NCBI GenBank assembly: GCA_015064745.1
Contig: SVRR01000020.1
Coordinates: 1-35,374 of the forward strand
Reading direction: 5' to 3'
Origin: Oscillospiraceae bacterium
GTDB taxonomy: Bacteria > Bacillota > Clostridia > Oscillospirales > CAG-272
Length of the DNA stretch: 35,374 nucleotides
Part shown: piece after piece, positions 15,754-24,120 of the stretch
Layout of the letters: each line of letters opens with the position of its first letter
How positions within the stretch are numbered: position 1 is the first letter of the stretch
Program-made: the position numbers and the translations under genes
Notes under the pieces: model-generated
Databases searched by the model: none
What the model saw: the letters and a program-made list of their open reading frames with translations, nothing else
Told to the model about the DNA's origin: nothing

Positions 15754-15795
15754 TTTGAAAAAAAGAAAGGCGAAAACTTTCGTCGCCTTTCTTTT
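15754..15795 (-). terminator. Terminator of the spoIIIA operon
   Basis: Minus-strand stem AAAAGAAAGGCGA/TCGCCTTTCTTTT (15783-15795 with 15761-15773) followed by a run of T. It lies 12 bases past the spoIIIAH stop. Confidence 0.88.
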
Positions 15796-15807
15796 AAATG
15801 TAATGAA

Positions 15808-16356
15808 TTATTTGCAAATGATCTTTATGTTGGCAGGAAGAACGCCGGATTGCTCGTAGACGATCTCGCTGATCTGCGCCACGTGGTTTTGTAACAGCTC
15901 GGTGTCCGACTTGACGATAATGCTGGCGCTGTCGCCCGAAAGGACGGCGATGCAGTCCTCAAAGCCGCGCGCGCGGATCAAAGACTCAATGTTGGCTTCC
16001 TTTTCAATTTCAAGTGCGATGCGAGAGATATCGGTGAGCGCCTGTGTTTTCGTCTCTTCCAGCGCGTCCTCGCTTTCAAGGACGGTTTGGAGAACGGCGA
16101 GTGCTTCATCTCTTGCTTGGTCGCGTGACAAAAGTGCAGAGGCAAAGTAGGTGTCCGTTGTGGGTGCTTCGTCCTCGTTTGGGTCAGCATCGGTCATACC
16201 CGAACCGTCGTAGTCGACCTTGTTGCCCGTGTCGAAGAGAAAATAGTTGAGAACAACGGCACCGCCGATCAGTAAGACCGCAGAGAAGATCAAAAGATTT
16301 CTTTTGCCGATTTTGGAGAAGATGCCGCCTTCTCCCTTGAATTTAATTTTTGCCAT
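15808..16356 (-). CDS. spoIIIAH: Stage III sporulation protein AH
   Basis: 182 residues: a basic cytoplasmic tail, one membrane helix at about 20-42 (NLLIFSAVLLIGGAVVLNYF), an acidic linker (ADPNEDEAPTTD) and an extracytoplasmic domain related to the YscJ/FliF ring-forming fold. In Bacillus subtilis SpoIIIAH on the mother-cell side binds SpoIIQ of the forespore to form the engulfment channel. GGAGG lies close before ATG. It is the last gene of the operon, 70 bases after spoIIIAG. Confidence 0.93.
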   Translation of the reverse strand: MAKIKFKGEGGIFSKIGKRNLLIFSAVLLIGGAVVLNYFLFDTGNKVDYDGSGMTDADPNEDEAPTTDTYFASALLSRDQARDEALAVLQTVLESEDALEETKTQALTDISRIALEIEKEANIESLIRARGFEDCIAVLSGDSASIIVKSDTELLQNHVAQISEIVYEQSGVLPANIKIICK

Positions 16357-16426
16357 GGGAAATTCCTCCGTTCTTTGTTTGACACTGTATTTTATGCGCG
16401 CGGTTTTTTATATAGAACCGTTTTCT

Positions 16427-16885
16427 TTATTTGAAGGGAGCAATGTGAATTTGTGTGCTGTTTAAATCAAGCGCCTTGGACAGAAGTGATGTCAGCTCCT
16501 GCTTGACTGTTGGGTCGTCACCGCCGTGGCAAACGACCGAAATGCCCGCGATCTCGGGCATACGGTAGGCAAGAAGAATGGCATCGCTTCCCGATTTGGC
16601 TACCGTTTCACTGTCCGCGCTTTGGTTTTTCTCGTAGACGGCAATTTCGGTGGTGGCAAGTGTCAAAAGCACCTTGACCTCCCCGACACCCTTGACCGTG
16701 CGACAGGTATCGGCAATCTTATCTTCCAGCGCGGCGCGGTAGCTTTCGCATGCAGAAAGGGGAGAGACGGCTTCCGTTTGCTTGGCGCGAGTCCCGGTGA
16801 AAAGAAGGAGCCCAAGCCCTAAGATACCGAGTAAAAAGAGCAGACGGTTTTTTCGGATAACGGAAAAAATCTTTTTAAGCTCCAA
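16427..16885 (-). CDS. spoIIIAG: Stage III sporulation protein AG
   Basis: About 152 residues. A short basic segment and a membrane helix (NRLLFLLGILGLGLLLFTG) are followed by an extracytoplasmic ring-building domain (VKGVGEVKVLLTLATTEIAV, MPEIAGISVVCHGG, LNSTQIHIAPFK). In known systems it oligomerises into a large ring in the mother-cell membrane. The start is uncertain. TTG at 16885 has AGGTG upstream and gives a usual N-terminus; ATG at 16912 is an alternative without a visible ribosome site. Either overlaps the end of spoIIIAF, which suggests translational coupling. Confidence 0.9.
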   Translation of the reverse strand: MELKKIFSVIRKNRLLFLLGILGLGLLLFTGTRAKQTEAVSPLSACESYRAALEDKIADTCRTVKGVGEVKVLLTLATTEIAVYEKNQSADSETVAKSGSDAILLAYRMPEIAGISVVCHGGDDPTVKQELTSLLSKALDLNSTQIHIAPFK

Positions 16886-17330
16886 GAAAATGCACCTCAC
16901 AATCCACCCCATAGGTGTTTTCAAGATAGCGCAAAAGCGCGGTAACGTCGGCAAAAAAGTTTTCCTTGCCGAGAGAAAGCGAGAGATAACTGCCCGAAAG
17001 CCCCGTTTCCGTGAGGGTAAGATCGCTTTCAAGGGTGATGGCGGCGGCATTGAGCGAAAAGCGGGTAACGATATCCTTTTTGATTCCCTCGGCAATAGCC
17101 TCCTTTACCGTTTCTCCGTAGGCATCGTCCGAGGGAAGCTCTTCACTTTCTTCAAAGTGCATGAGGGAAGCGAGGGAGAAGGAGCCATCCTTTGGGAAAA
17201 GGAACAAAAGGAGAAGCAAGGAAAAAGCAGTAAAGGTGGCGTCGCGAATGCCTTTTTTTTCAGGCACGACCAGTAAAGCGAGAGAAAGAAGGGCGGCGGC
17301 GACGCAGAGCGTTTTGAAAAATTCCATCAT
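16875..17330 (-). CDS. spoIIIAF: Stage III sporulation protein AF
   Basis: 151 residues with two N-terminal membrane helices (about 5-22 and 28-46) and a C-terminal soluble domain (about 70-151) with SLGKENFFADVTALLRYLEN, as in SpoIIIAF. The family's soluble domain also has the ring-building fold. ATG at 17330 follows the spoIIIAE stop by 4 bases; a second ATG is at 17327. Confidence 0.88.
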   Translation of the reverse strand: MMEFFKTLCVAAALLSLALLVVPEKKGIRDATFTAFSLLLLLFLFPKDGSFSLASLMHFEESEELPSDDAYGETVKEAIAEGIKKDIVTRFSLNAAAITLESDLTLTETGLSGSYLSLSLGKENFFADVTALLRYLENTYGVDCEVHFLGA

Positions 17331-17334
17331 TTTA

Positions 17335-18447
17335 TCATCCAAAGGGAGAGATCCCCACAAAGACGCCTATGGTGAGCAAAAACAAAAGCGATACGATAAC
17401 GAGCGCGGCGAGCGCAAGATCCAAAATGCCGCGAAAGCGGGCAATCACCTCACGGAGAGAGGAAGCCTCGGTGAAGGTGGCAAGGCTTTCCGAAAAGGAG
17501 AGGGTGAGGCGCAGAAGAAAGACCTCGACGAGAGGCGGCAGAAGAAGAGAAAGAAGGACGATGACTGCGGTGCCGCCAAGGGTGTTTTTCAAAAGAGAGA
17601 GAGAGGCTGTGAGCGCGCCGAGCGCGCCCGAAAGCGTGCCGCCGACAAGAGGAATGGCAGAGGAGGCGGTATACTTGACGGTGCGCAAGGCAACGGAATC
17701 GGCAGATGAGGCAAGCGCGCTTTGAAAGGCGAGTGAGGCAAGAAGGAGCATCGAAAGGACCGAGAAGAGAAGCACGGCAATCCCCGATATGCGCCCGGAA
17801 AGCTCACGGATCAGGGTGTGATTTCCAAGGGCGGAAAGCAAGGCAAGGGCGAAGAGAAGACGAAGAAGAGGGGGCAGGACGGTGGTGGAGAAGAGGGTCA
17901 AAACCGACAGGAAGGCGGCAAAGCCGCCGTTTGCCGCGGCGGCGGTTGCCGTGCCACCGCCTGCCGCCAAAAGCGTGACGAGGATGGGGGATATTCCCGT
18001 AGCGAAGGAGGCAAGGTCTGAAAAAAAGCCGAGAATGTGCGACGTGGTTTCAAAGAGCAACGAAAAAAACGAAAGGGCAGCGGCGCTTTGCATAAAAACG
18101 GCGGCGGTGCTTCCCTTGACAAAAAGAGATACCGCGCCAAAGAGCACCGAGAGGGCGAAGAGCGCCGACATTCGTCCGCCGAGCTTCGTTTCCCCATTTG
18201 TGATGGCATTGGCGAGAAGGGAAAAAAGCGAGCGGAAGCCGAGGGCATCCTTTACGGCGGTGCCGTCCGTTGGGTCGGAAAGGTGCTGCTTTGCGACGTC
18301 GGGGAGCAGGGAAAGAAGTCCGTCCCTCGTTTCCTCCGTGATCTTTTCAAGCGCGGTGGGGGATGCATCCGTCTCCGCCGCCGATACCGTGAAGGGGAGA
18401 AAAAGGAGAGAAGCAAGGAGCAAAAGCACAAGGACGACGCGTTTCAT
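17335..18447 (-). CDS. spoIIIAE: Stage III sporulation protein AE
   Basis: 370 residues: a signal peptide (about 1-23), a short extracytoplasmic region, then seven to eight membrane helices rich in Ala, Leu and Ser, with the family pattern SAIPLVGGTLSGALGALTAS and LLPPLVEVFLLRLTLSF. It is a polytopic part of the SpoIIIA channel and possibly a transport component. Its ATG overlaps the spoIIIAD stop by 4 bases. Confidence 0.93.
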   Translation of the reverse strand: MKRVVLVLLLLASLLFLPFTVSAAETDASPTALEKITEETRDGLLSLLPDVAKQHLSDPTDGTAVKDALGFRSLFSLLANAITNGETKLGGRMSALFALSVLFGAVSLFVKGSTAAVFMQSAAALSFFSLLFETTSHILGFFSDLASFATGISPILVTLLAAGGGTATAAAANGGFAAFLSVLTLFSTTVLPPLLRLLFALALLSALGNHTLIRELSGRISGIAVLLFSVLSMLLLASLAFQSALASSADSVALRTVKYTASSAIPLVGGTLSGALGALTASLSLLKNTLGGTAVIVLLSLLLPPLVEVFLLRLTLSFSESLATFTEASSLREVIARFRGILDLALAALVIVSLLFLLTIGVFVGISPFG

Positions 18448-18824
18448 GAGAGAAGCGCCTCCACGCGGGAAAAAAGCTCCTTTAAGAGAGGGAGGGAAAA
18501 AAGAAGTATCTCAATCTTTCCTACGAGCTCCAGCTTCGCGCCGACGGTGGGCGCCCCGAGATCGGTGCAGATCTCAGCGGCAGTCCCGCATAAAAAGCCT
18601 GCGGCAAGCACCTTTCCCACCGTTTCTCCTACCGTGTCGGGTAAAAAGGAGAGAAGCTCGTCTGCCCATAAAACGACGGGTGTTAATCGGGAAATCAGGG
18701 TAGAAAGGAGCAGGATGCCGCCTGAGAGGGTAAGAAAGGGCGCGAGGGGGCTTTTACATTCGCGCAGAACGAGTGCCGAGACGGCGGTGAGGACACCGAT
18801 GCCAAGTGTTGGAAGAAAATTCAA
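18444..18824 (-). CDS. spoIIIAD: Stage III sporulation protein AD
   Basis: 126 residues with four predicted membrane helices. Family landmarks are an N-terminal LTAVSALVLRECKSPLAPFL and a C-terminal stretch, GFLCGTAAEICTDLGAPTVG. It overlaps both neighbours by 4 bases, typical of this tightly coupled operon. Comparison of AC and AD in known systems shows they are related to each other. Confidence 0.92.
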   Translation of the reverse strand: MNFLPTLGIGVLTAVSALVLRECKSPLAPFLTLSGGILLLSTLISRLTPVVLWADELLSFLPDTVGETVGKVLAAGFLCGTAAEICTDLGAPTVGAKLELVGKIEILLFSLPLLKELFSRVEALLS

Positions 18825-19015
18825 AGCCCAAACACCGAGCGCACTGCCGAAATCAGCTCCCCGATCTGTCCAACCAGCATGATGAGCACCAGTACCATGC
18901 CTGTCAGCGTAAGAAGCAGCGCTTGCTCGTCCTTTCCTGTTTTGGAGAGCACCTGACAGCTGACCGCCACCAGCATTCCGACGCCCGCGACGCGCAAAAG
19001 CAACGAAACATCCAT
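18821..19015 (-). CDS. spoIIIAC: Stage III sporulation protein AC
   Basis: 64 residues with two membrane helices (VSLLLRVAGVGMLVAVSCQV and LTLTGMVLVLIMLVGQIGEL), close to the 68 residues of the Bacillus protein. The start at 19015 (MDVSLLLRV) fits the family and has AAAGGAAA upstream; an in-frame extension to 19054 adds a lysine-rich segment without support. Confidence 0.9.
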   Translation of the reverse strand: MDVSLLLRVAGVGMLVAVSCQVLSKTGKDEQALLLTLTGMVLVLIMLVGQIGELISAVRSVFGL

Positions 19016-19070
19016 CTTATTTTTCCTTTCCTGCAAAGAAGCTTTGCCTTTCAAAAACCGTGTTCCGGAT

Positions 19071-19547
19071 CTATAAAAGCAAGAGTAAAATGAGCATTCC
19101 GCCCGAAAAGAAAAGCGTGCCCGTCAACCTCTCCTTCCTTGGAAGCGCCGCTTCTCTTTGCGACAGATGCGCCGCCGCCTCGGACGATAGCGCGGCGACC
19201 GCCGCTTTTTCGTCGGTATAAAGACGGTTGCCAAGGCCGTGCGCGTAGCTCATAAAGGGGGAGAGATCTTCCTCATCTAAGTGCAAGACACCGCAGGAGA
19301 GGGCGTGGAAAAGTCCTTTTTCCCTTAGCAAGGAAAGAAATCCCGCGTGGGAAAGCGCATCGTCCTCAAAACGGGCATAGACGAGAGGAAGGGGCTCGGG
19401 GGCGCGGGCAAGTGCGTCCTTTACATGAAAAACGAGGCGGCAAAGTCCTCTGTATTCGGCAAGCCGTCTTTTTTCCTCACGTCTGTGTAAAAGAAGCACG
19501 AGAAAGAGAAAGAGCGTCCACAAAAACGCGCCGAGAAGCGTCCTCAT
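19071..19547 (-). CDS. spoIIIAB: Stage III sporulation protein AB
   Basis: 158 residues with a membrane helix at each end (about 3-21 and 142-158) and a charged helical middle, the layout of SpoIIIAB, which is related to the type II secretion GspF fold. The ATG follows the spoIIIAA stop directly (1-base gap), so the two are coupled. Confidence 0.88.
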   Translation of the reverse strand: MRTLLGAFLWTLFLFLVLLLHRREEKRRLAEYRGLCRLVFHVKDALARAPEPLPLVYARFEDDALSHAGFLSLLREKGLFHALSCGVLHLDEEDLSPFMSYAHGLGNRLYTDEKAAVAALSSEAAAHLSQREAALPRKERLTGTLFFSGGMLILLLLL

Positions 19548-19548
19548 A

Positions 19549-20397
19549 TCAAAGTTCTCCTATGGGTGTGGCGCGCATTTTCCGAACGTCCCAAAGATGA
19601 GAAAAGAGCCCCGAGCGCAAGAGCGCGAACAGAGCGGGAGCGCGCAAGACGGTAGCTGCTTCGTCGCCATGCACCGACGCGACGGTGCGTACGCCGAAGG
19701 TGACAAGTGATACGAGCGCCGCCGCTTCGCTAGCCCCGATCTCGTCAAGAACAAGAAGATCGGGCGAGAGGGTTCGCACGGCGATCTCCGCGCCCTTTGC
19801 CTTGGGATAGCCGGTAAGATGGTCGATAAGCAGCGATTTTTCGGCAAAGAAAAACTCTTCTCGCGTATCAATGACGGCAACACGTCGCTCCCTTGCCGCG
19901 CGCGCCGAGAAGGCGCGGAGCAGTGTGGTCTTGCCGCCGCCGGGCGGCGCGAAAAGAAGAATACCGCCCGCGCTTTCCTGATAGAAGGAAAAGAGAGCAT
20001 CCCCGGACACGGTGACACCGGGTAGACGGAAAACAATAGAATCAATCGACGAAAGAGAAAGAATGACGCCATCTTTGCTCACAGCTCTGCCGGAAGCTCC
20101 CACCCGCACGCCTTGGGGAAGGGAGAAATAGCCTTCCTTTAACTGCTCCTCAAAGGCGTATACAGAGCCGCCCGTGGCGTGGGCGAGCGTTTCATCCAGT
20201 GCCGCGCCGTCAGCGACGAAGGAGAGGGGCAGATTGATAAGACGTCCGTCGCGAAAGAGGGAAAGGGATGCGATCCGTCCTCGCCTTAGGCGAATTTCCG
20301 ATATCCGCGCGCCATGTAAGGGTGGGGTGGCTAGGCGGCGGAGGATCTCCTCCTTCAAAGCCATGGGGAGATGCGCCAGAACGCTTTCGAGGAGCAT
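19549..20397 (-). CDS. spoIIIAA: Stage III sporulation protein AA (secretion-type ATPase)
   Basis: 282 residues, related to the type II/IV secretion ATPases. The Walker A loop is APPGGGKTTLL (150-160), with Ala where relatives usually have Gly at the first position; Walker B is LLVLDEIG (214-221). The family powers the channel that links mother cell and forespore. The ATG has GGAAGTG upstream. In Bacillus the operon uses a sigma-E promoter; the sequence upstream contains GTCATAATTT, at best a weak -10 match, so I do not call a site. All eight genes AA to AH follow in the standard order. Confidence 0.94.
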   Translation of the reverse strand: MLLESVLAHLPMALKEEILRRLATPPLHGARISEIRLRRGRIASLSLFRDGRLINLPLSFVADGAALDETLAHATGGSVYAFEEQLKEGYFSLPQGVRVGASGRAVSKDGVILSLSSIDSIVFRLPGVTVSGDALFSFYQESAGGILLFAPPGGGKTTLLRAFSARAARERRVAVIDTREEFFFAEKSLLIDHLTGYPKAKGAEIAVRTLSPDLLVLDEIGASEAAALVSLVTFGVRTVASVHGDEAATVLRAPALFALLRSGLFSHLWDVRKMRATPIGEL

Positions 20398-20475
20398 GCT
20401 TTCACTTCCTTTTTTTAAAAACTAATTTCTGGGAAATTATGACAAAAAAATTCACAATTATTTTTTGGAATGCTC

Positions 20476-20504
20476 TTGCAAAAAGGTGACGAATATGTTA
20501 AAAT
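20476..20504 (+). promoter_or_regulatory. Sigma-A promoter of the AbrB-type regulator
   Basis: TTGCAA (20476-20481), 17-base spacer, TAAAAT (20499-20504), 48 bases before the ATG. It is divergent from spoIIIAA. Confidence 0.72.
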
Positions 20505-20551
20505 GTATCTCGTCAAAACTCCGAACTGCCGTCGAACGAAAGGATCATGCT

Positions 20552-20797
20552 ATGAAAGATATCGGAATCGTACGTAATATTGATGAAATGGGGAGACTGG
20601 TGATTCCCAAGGAAATGCGCCGCAAAATGGATATTGATACCGGAGATGAGATTGAATTTTTCATCGAGGGCGACCGTATCGTGCTTCGTAAGTTTCAGCC
20701 CGCCTGCTTCTTTTGCGGGAGCGAGGTAGCACTCGTAGAGTATAAGGGCAAGCGCCTTTGCGCCGAGTGCGTTGCCGAGATGAAGGCGAAGTTCTGA
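20552..20797 (+). CDS. AbrB/SpoVT-family regulator with zinc ribbon
   Basis: 81 residues. Residues 1-50 are a swapped-hairpin AbrB DNA-binding domain (GIVRNIDEMGRLVIPKEMRR, DTGDEIEFFIEGDRIVLRKF). The tail has four cysteines in two pairs (CFFCGS and CAEC), a likely zinc knuckle. Members bind AT-rich DNA as dimers or tetramers and control stationary-phase or sporulation genes. The start at 20552 matches the family N-terminus and has AAAGGAT upstream; a longer frame from 20465 would begin inside the promoter. It shares the intergenic region with spoIIIAA, so regulation of that operon is possible but unproven. Confidence 0.9.
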   Translation: MKDIGIVRNIDEMGRLVIPKEMRRKMDIDTGDEIEFFIEGDRIVLRKFQPACFFCGSEVALVEYKGKRLCAECVAEMKAKF

Positions 20798-20812
20798 ACG
20801 AATATCCAAGGG

Positions 20813-20841
20813 GAAAGCCGTGCGTACGGCTTTCTTTTTTT
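20813..20841 (+). terminator. Terminator of the AbrB-type gene
   Basis: Stem GAAAGCCGT/ACGGCTTTC with a GCGT loop followed by seven T. Confidence 0.88.
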
Positions 20842-20923
20842 GCTCTATGACATCCTATTCGCGAAAAAATGGGAATAGAACAAGCTTTTCCTAAAAAGGT
20901 TTGGAGAAAAAACGTTTTTCGGA

Positions 20924-20952
20924 TTGACAAGCAGGGTGTCATGTGATAAAAT
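20924..20952 (+). promoter_or_regulatory. Sigma-A promoter of the exonuclease gene
   Basis: TTGACA (20924-20929), 17-base spacer, TAAAAT (20947-20952). Confidence 0.85.
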
Positions 20953-20994
20953 AGATGGGTGATTTAAAACAGCAAAAGAGAAAGGCACCGTGCC

Positions 20995-21996
20995 ATGCAT
21001 TATATCGTAATAGACCTTGAATGGAATCAAACCTACCACGAAAAGGCGGTGGCGACCCAAAAGGAGCTGTCCATCCGTTTGCGCGGCGAGGTCATCCAGA
21101 TCGGGGCAGTTAAGCTTGACGAGTCGCTATCCCTTGTGGGAAGCTATCGTATCACCGTAAAGCCGCGGTTTTATAAAAAGATACACCGTCACGTCATGCG
21201 TTTGACGGGCATTGATCAGGCACAGCTTGATCACGGCGTGCCTCTCGCGGAGGCGATGGAGTCCTTTCACCGCTTTTGCGGTGACGATGCCGTTTTTCTC
21301 ACCTGGGGCCCCGACGATATGCCCATGCTCTTCGACAATCTCAGGGCAAATAAGCTCTCCTATACCTTCCTTGACAAATATTACGACATGCAACCCATGT
21401 TCAACCGCGAGACGGACGGTGAGAAGAGGCAACGCTCCTTGGAATACGCGATGGAGCATTTTGGCATCGAGATGAATCTTCCTGCCCACGACGCCCTTAA
21501 CGATGCGCTTTTCACCGCCCGTGTGGCGCAAAGGCTCAATATCGCTGAGGGCATCCGCGTTGCGGATACGGCGACGGGTGACTATCTTTACGAAAAGGTC
21601 TTTGGAGATGCCGACTCGGGAGAGCGTGGATTTGTCAGCGTCGAAAAGGCACTTGCGACCGAGGCGCTCACTACCCCTGTTTGTCCTATGTGTCAAAAGC
21701 CGCTTGTCCAAAAGGAGCCCATGCTTCATGCTAAGGGGCAGAAGTATCAAGCCCTCTATGCGTGTGAGGAGCATGGCGAGATGATGCTCGTCGGAAGCAT
21801 CAAGCGAAACATTAACGATACCTACCGTTTGCGCGTCATTCTTATGCGCGCGGATGAGGAACGCTTGACCCGTTACAGAGAGAAGCTCGCGAATGAGAAG
21901 GAGTACCGCCGCGCTCACCGTCGCTCACGCAGAGGCGGAAAGCGTGATGGGGCAAAGGCGGAAAAGGTCGTCGGAACATCCTCTTCTGTTTCCTAG
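20995..21996 (+). CDS. DEDDh 3'-5' exonuclease (DnaQ/ERI-1-like) with zinc-finger tail
   Basis: 333 residues. Exo I is YIVIDLEWNQ (Asp7, Glu9), Exo II lies near TWGPDDMPML (Asp107 or Asp108), and Exo III is PAHDALNDALFTA (His165, Asp170), so the metal-binding DEDDh set is complete. Residues 230-260 hold CPMC and CEEH, a probable zinc site, and the C-terminus is Arg/Lys-rich (HRRSRRGGKR), which may bind nucleic acid. Such stand-alone enzymes trim RNA or DNA ends. The N-terminal half is typical of clostridial KapD-like proteins; the zinc-and-basic tail is less usual. It is a single gene between a promoter and a terminator. Confidence 0.85.
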   Translation: MHYIVIDLEWNQTYHEKAVATQKELSIRLRGEVIQIGAVKLDESLSLVGSYRITVKPRFYKKIHRHVMRLTGIDQAQLDHGVPLAEAMESFHRFCGDDAVFLTWGPDDMPMLFDNLRANKLSYTFLDKYYDMQPMFNRETDGEKRQRSLEYAMEHFGIEMNLPAHDALNDALFTARVAQRLNIAEGIRVADTATGDYLYEKVFGDADSGERGFVSVEKALATEALTTPVCPMCQKPLVQKEPMLHAKGQKYQALYACEEHGEMMLVGSIKRNINDTYRLRVILMRADEERLTRYREKLANEKEYRRAHRRSRRGGKRDGAKAEKVVGTSSSVS

Positions 21997-22004
21997 AAAC
22001 AAAG

Positions 22005-22052
22005 AAAAACCGTGATTTGTAACGTGCGATTTACAAATCACGGTTTTGTTTT
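22005..22052 (+). terminator. Bidirectional terminator between exonuclease and glycosyltransferase genes
   Basis: Stem of about 17 bp, AAAACCGTGATTTGTAA/TTACAAATCACGGTTTT, with an 8-base loop. A T-run follows on the plus strand, and the A-rich left flank gives a T-rich end on the minus strand. It serves both convergent genes. Confidence 0.9.
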
Positions 22053-22071
22053 TGCAATAACGGGAGAAAAA

Positions 22072-23202
22072 TTATTTTTGCGGCTGTGTCTCCGTGGCAA
22101 GCGCGATGATCTCGCGACAAAGGTCAAGCGTGGCGTTTTGCTTGCGAATGACGTCGATACGGGCTTGAATTTCCTCCCGACGGTCGGGGGCGGCGATCAG
22201 TGCTTCCGCCACCTTGGCAAGGGGCTGAGCTCTGCTTGCGGCAACGGCGGCGCCCACGCCTGTTAAAAATGCCGCGTTTCTGTCCTCATGTCCCGGAATG
22301 GGATTTACGATGATCATGGGCAGACGGCGGGAAAGCGCCTCACTCGTTGTGATTCCGCCGGGCTTTGAGACGATGAGATCCGCGGCATCCATCAAGAGAG
22401 GGATGTTTTCGGTGTAACCGAGCAAAAGAAGCGGTTTTTTCCAAGTGTGCCGCCGGATGCGGGCGTACGCTTTTTTGTTCGTGCCGCAGACCACGATGGT
22501 TTGGAGTGGGGTGGCAAGCTGATCCAGTCGGCGAAGCACGCGCTCCATATTGCCGTAACCCATAGAGCCGCTCATGACGAGCAGGGTGGGGAGGTCGGGA
22601 GATAGCCCAAGAATGCGCCGCGCCTCGTTTTTATCGATCGGAGCGGAGAATTTTGCGTGTATGGGGATGCCAAGCGAACGGATCTGTTTGTCGGTAAAGC
22701 CCTTTTTATAGGCAAGGGGGAGCAGCTCTTCACAGGGAAGGATCAAACGGTCAAACCTTTGTGCCTCCTCCCAATAGGGATGCATGGTAAAGTCGGTGAC
22801 GACACCGACGATCTTGGCGCGCATGCCGTACCTTTCCTTGGTGATGTCGAGGATCCTTGCGGCAAAGCAATGGGTACAGACGACAACGTCAGGGTCATAT
22901 TCGTCGATAACGCGCTTGAATTTTTTCGCAAGAGATCGACCCGAAAGGCGGGCAGGAGAGAGGCGATAGGAGTTCCCGTGACGGTGCTCCAATATGCGGT
23001 ATACCGCCCCATAGCCGTACTTTAAGTAGGAAGACACCAAAAGATATCCTTTTGTGACGGTTTGGTACATAAGACGCCCTGCTATGCGATATGCGTCCAC
23101 ATGACGAGTTTCGATGCCCATGCCTTCCAGTGAACGCGCGATCGCGTATGCCGTAGCATTGTGTCCGCCTCCGGCAGAGACGGAAAAAAACAAAACCTTC
23201 AT
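22072..23202 (-). CDS. MGDG-synthase/UgtP-like glycosyltransferase (GT28 family)
   Basis: 376 residues. The N-terminal domain has the glycine loop SAGGGHNATAYAIA (9-22), typical of diacylglycerol glucosyl/galactosyltransferases and MurG relatives. The C-terminal donor domain contains VMSGSMGYGNMERVL, LLGYTENIPLLMDAADLIVSKPGGITTSEAL (the last ten residues are diagnostic) and NPIPGHEDRNA. The family adds sugar from UDP-glucose or UDP-galactose to diacylglycerol, making glycolipids and anchors for lipoteichoic acid. The start at 23202 fits the family start (MKVLFFSVSAGGG) and has AAGGGG upstream. Sugar and product are not determined by sequence. Confidence 0.88.
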   Translation of the reverse strand: MKVLFFSVSAGGGHNATAYAIARSLEGMGIETRHVDAYRIAGRLMYQTVTKGYLLVSSYLKYGYGAVYRILEHRHGNSYRLSPARLSGRSLAKKFKRVIDEYDPDVVVCTHCFAARILDITKERYGMRAKIVGVVTDFTMHPYWEEAQRFDRLILPCEELLPLAYKKGFTDKQIRSLGIPIHAKFSAPIDKNEARRILGLSPDLPTLLVMSGSMGYGNMERVLRRLDQLATPLQTIVVCGTNKKAYARIRRHTWKKPLLLLGYTENIPLLMDAADLIVSKPGGITTSEALSRRLPMIIVNPIPGHEDRNAAFLTGVGAAVAASRAQPLAKVAEALIAAPDRREEIQARIDVIRKQNATLDLCREIIALATETQPQK

Positions 23203-23237
23203 GGCGCCCCTTCTTTCAAAAAAATTATATTTAAGGC

Positions 23238-23266
23238 TTGAAAAAAAATCGGAATTGTTATATAAT
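23238..23266 (+). promoter_or_regulatory. Sigma-A promoter of the eight-gene plus-strand run
   Basis: TTGAAA (23238-23243), 17-base spacer, TATAAT (23261-23266). The first gene starts 104 bases downstream. I see no other clear promoter before the one ahead of rpsO. Confidence 0.78.
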
Positions 23267-23370
23267 AAGATGATAAGAAATATTTTTATTATCTTATCTG
23301 CCATTATACAACATTTTCATAAAAAAATCAAGGGCGCGGTGAGAATATCGTTTGCCTGTGAGGAAATTCT

Positions 23371-24087
23371 ATGGAAACCATTTATACCATACCGATTAAC
23401 GAGGTCTTTGACGCGCTCACTGCGGCGGGGGCGCCCTGTGATTGCCCCATTTGTCTTTTAGAGGGGCGTCTCGCGGAAAACGAGCTTGACTTGATTCTCG
23501 GCGCATCCATGATGGAGCCTGCCATTCGCATCAAGACAAACGAGGAGGGCTTTTGCCGCGACCACTACAAAAAAATGCTGGGCATGAAGAATCGACTGGG
23601 GCTCGCTTTGATGTTAGAGAGTCATCTTGCGGAGCTTGAGGGTCGCCTTTCTCCCTCGCCTATCGCCGCTTTGACCGGAAAGCGTGCCGAGCATTTCGCG
23701 TCGGCAGTCGCAAAAACGGAGGCCTCTTGCTATATTTGCGGTAAGGTTTCGTTTCATATGGGACGAATGCTCCGAAACGTGGCGGCGCTTTACGCGCAGG
23801 ACGATGCGTTCCGCAAAAAATATACTGCTGTCCCTTATTTTTGTCTGCCGCACGCTCGTGCGCTTTGTGAGGCGGCGAAGAAAGAGCTGACGGGCAAGGT
23901 GCTTTCCGCCTTCACGGGTGACACCTTGGCTTCGGTCAAGCGGTATATGGACGCTTTGCGTGAGGACGTCAGCTTCTTTTGCAAGAAATTTGATTATCGC
24001 TATGCCGATGAGCCGTGGGGCAACGCCAAGGATGCTCCCATTCGCGCCGCGGCGTTTTTGACGGGAGAGCCTAAGGGGAAGACCTGA
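23371..24087 (+). CDS. DUF6062-like cysteine-rich protein, function unknown
   Basis: 238 residues. Several Cys/His clusters are seen: CDCPICLLEGR (23-33), EGFCRDHYKKML (about 62-73), CYICGKVSFHM (about 120-130) and PYFCLPHARALC (about 153-164), suggesting two zinc sites of the CxxC...CxxH kind. The opening METIYTIPINEVFD and the stretch MMEPAIRIKTNEEGFC match what I recall of DUF6062. No catalytic role is known to me. GAGGAAATTCT precedes the ATG. The next gene, a YhaN-like ATPase, starts 33 bases after its stop. Confidence 0.78.
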   Translation: METIYTIPINEVFDALTAAGAPCDCPICLLEGRLAENELDLILGASMMEPAIRIKTNEEGFCRDHYKKMLGMKNRLGLALMLESHLAELEGRLSPSPIAALTGKRAEHFASAVAKTEASCYICGKVSFHMGRMLRNVAALYAQDDAFRKKYTAVPYFCLPHARALCEAAKKELTGKVLSAFTGDTLASVKRYMDALREDVSFFCKKFDYRYADEPWGNAKDAPIRAAAFLTGEPKGKT

Positions 24088-24120
24088 CGCTCTCGAAAAA
24101 TTCGAGAAAGGAAACACGCT

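Noticed and set aside
17882-18882. Arg/Lys-rich open frames opposite spoIIIAE and spoIIIAD
   Set aside because: Composition is typical of the reverse frame of Leu/Ala-rich membrane proteins; the spoIIIA genes account for the region.
20398-20470. Sigma-E promoter for spoIIIAA
   Set aside because: Expected from Bacillus, but only a weak -10-like GTCATAATTT and no fitting -35 can be seen, so no site is called.
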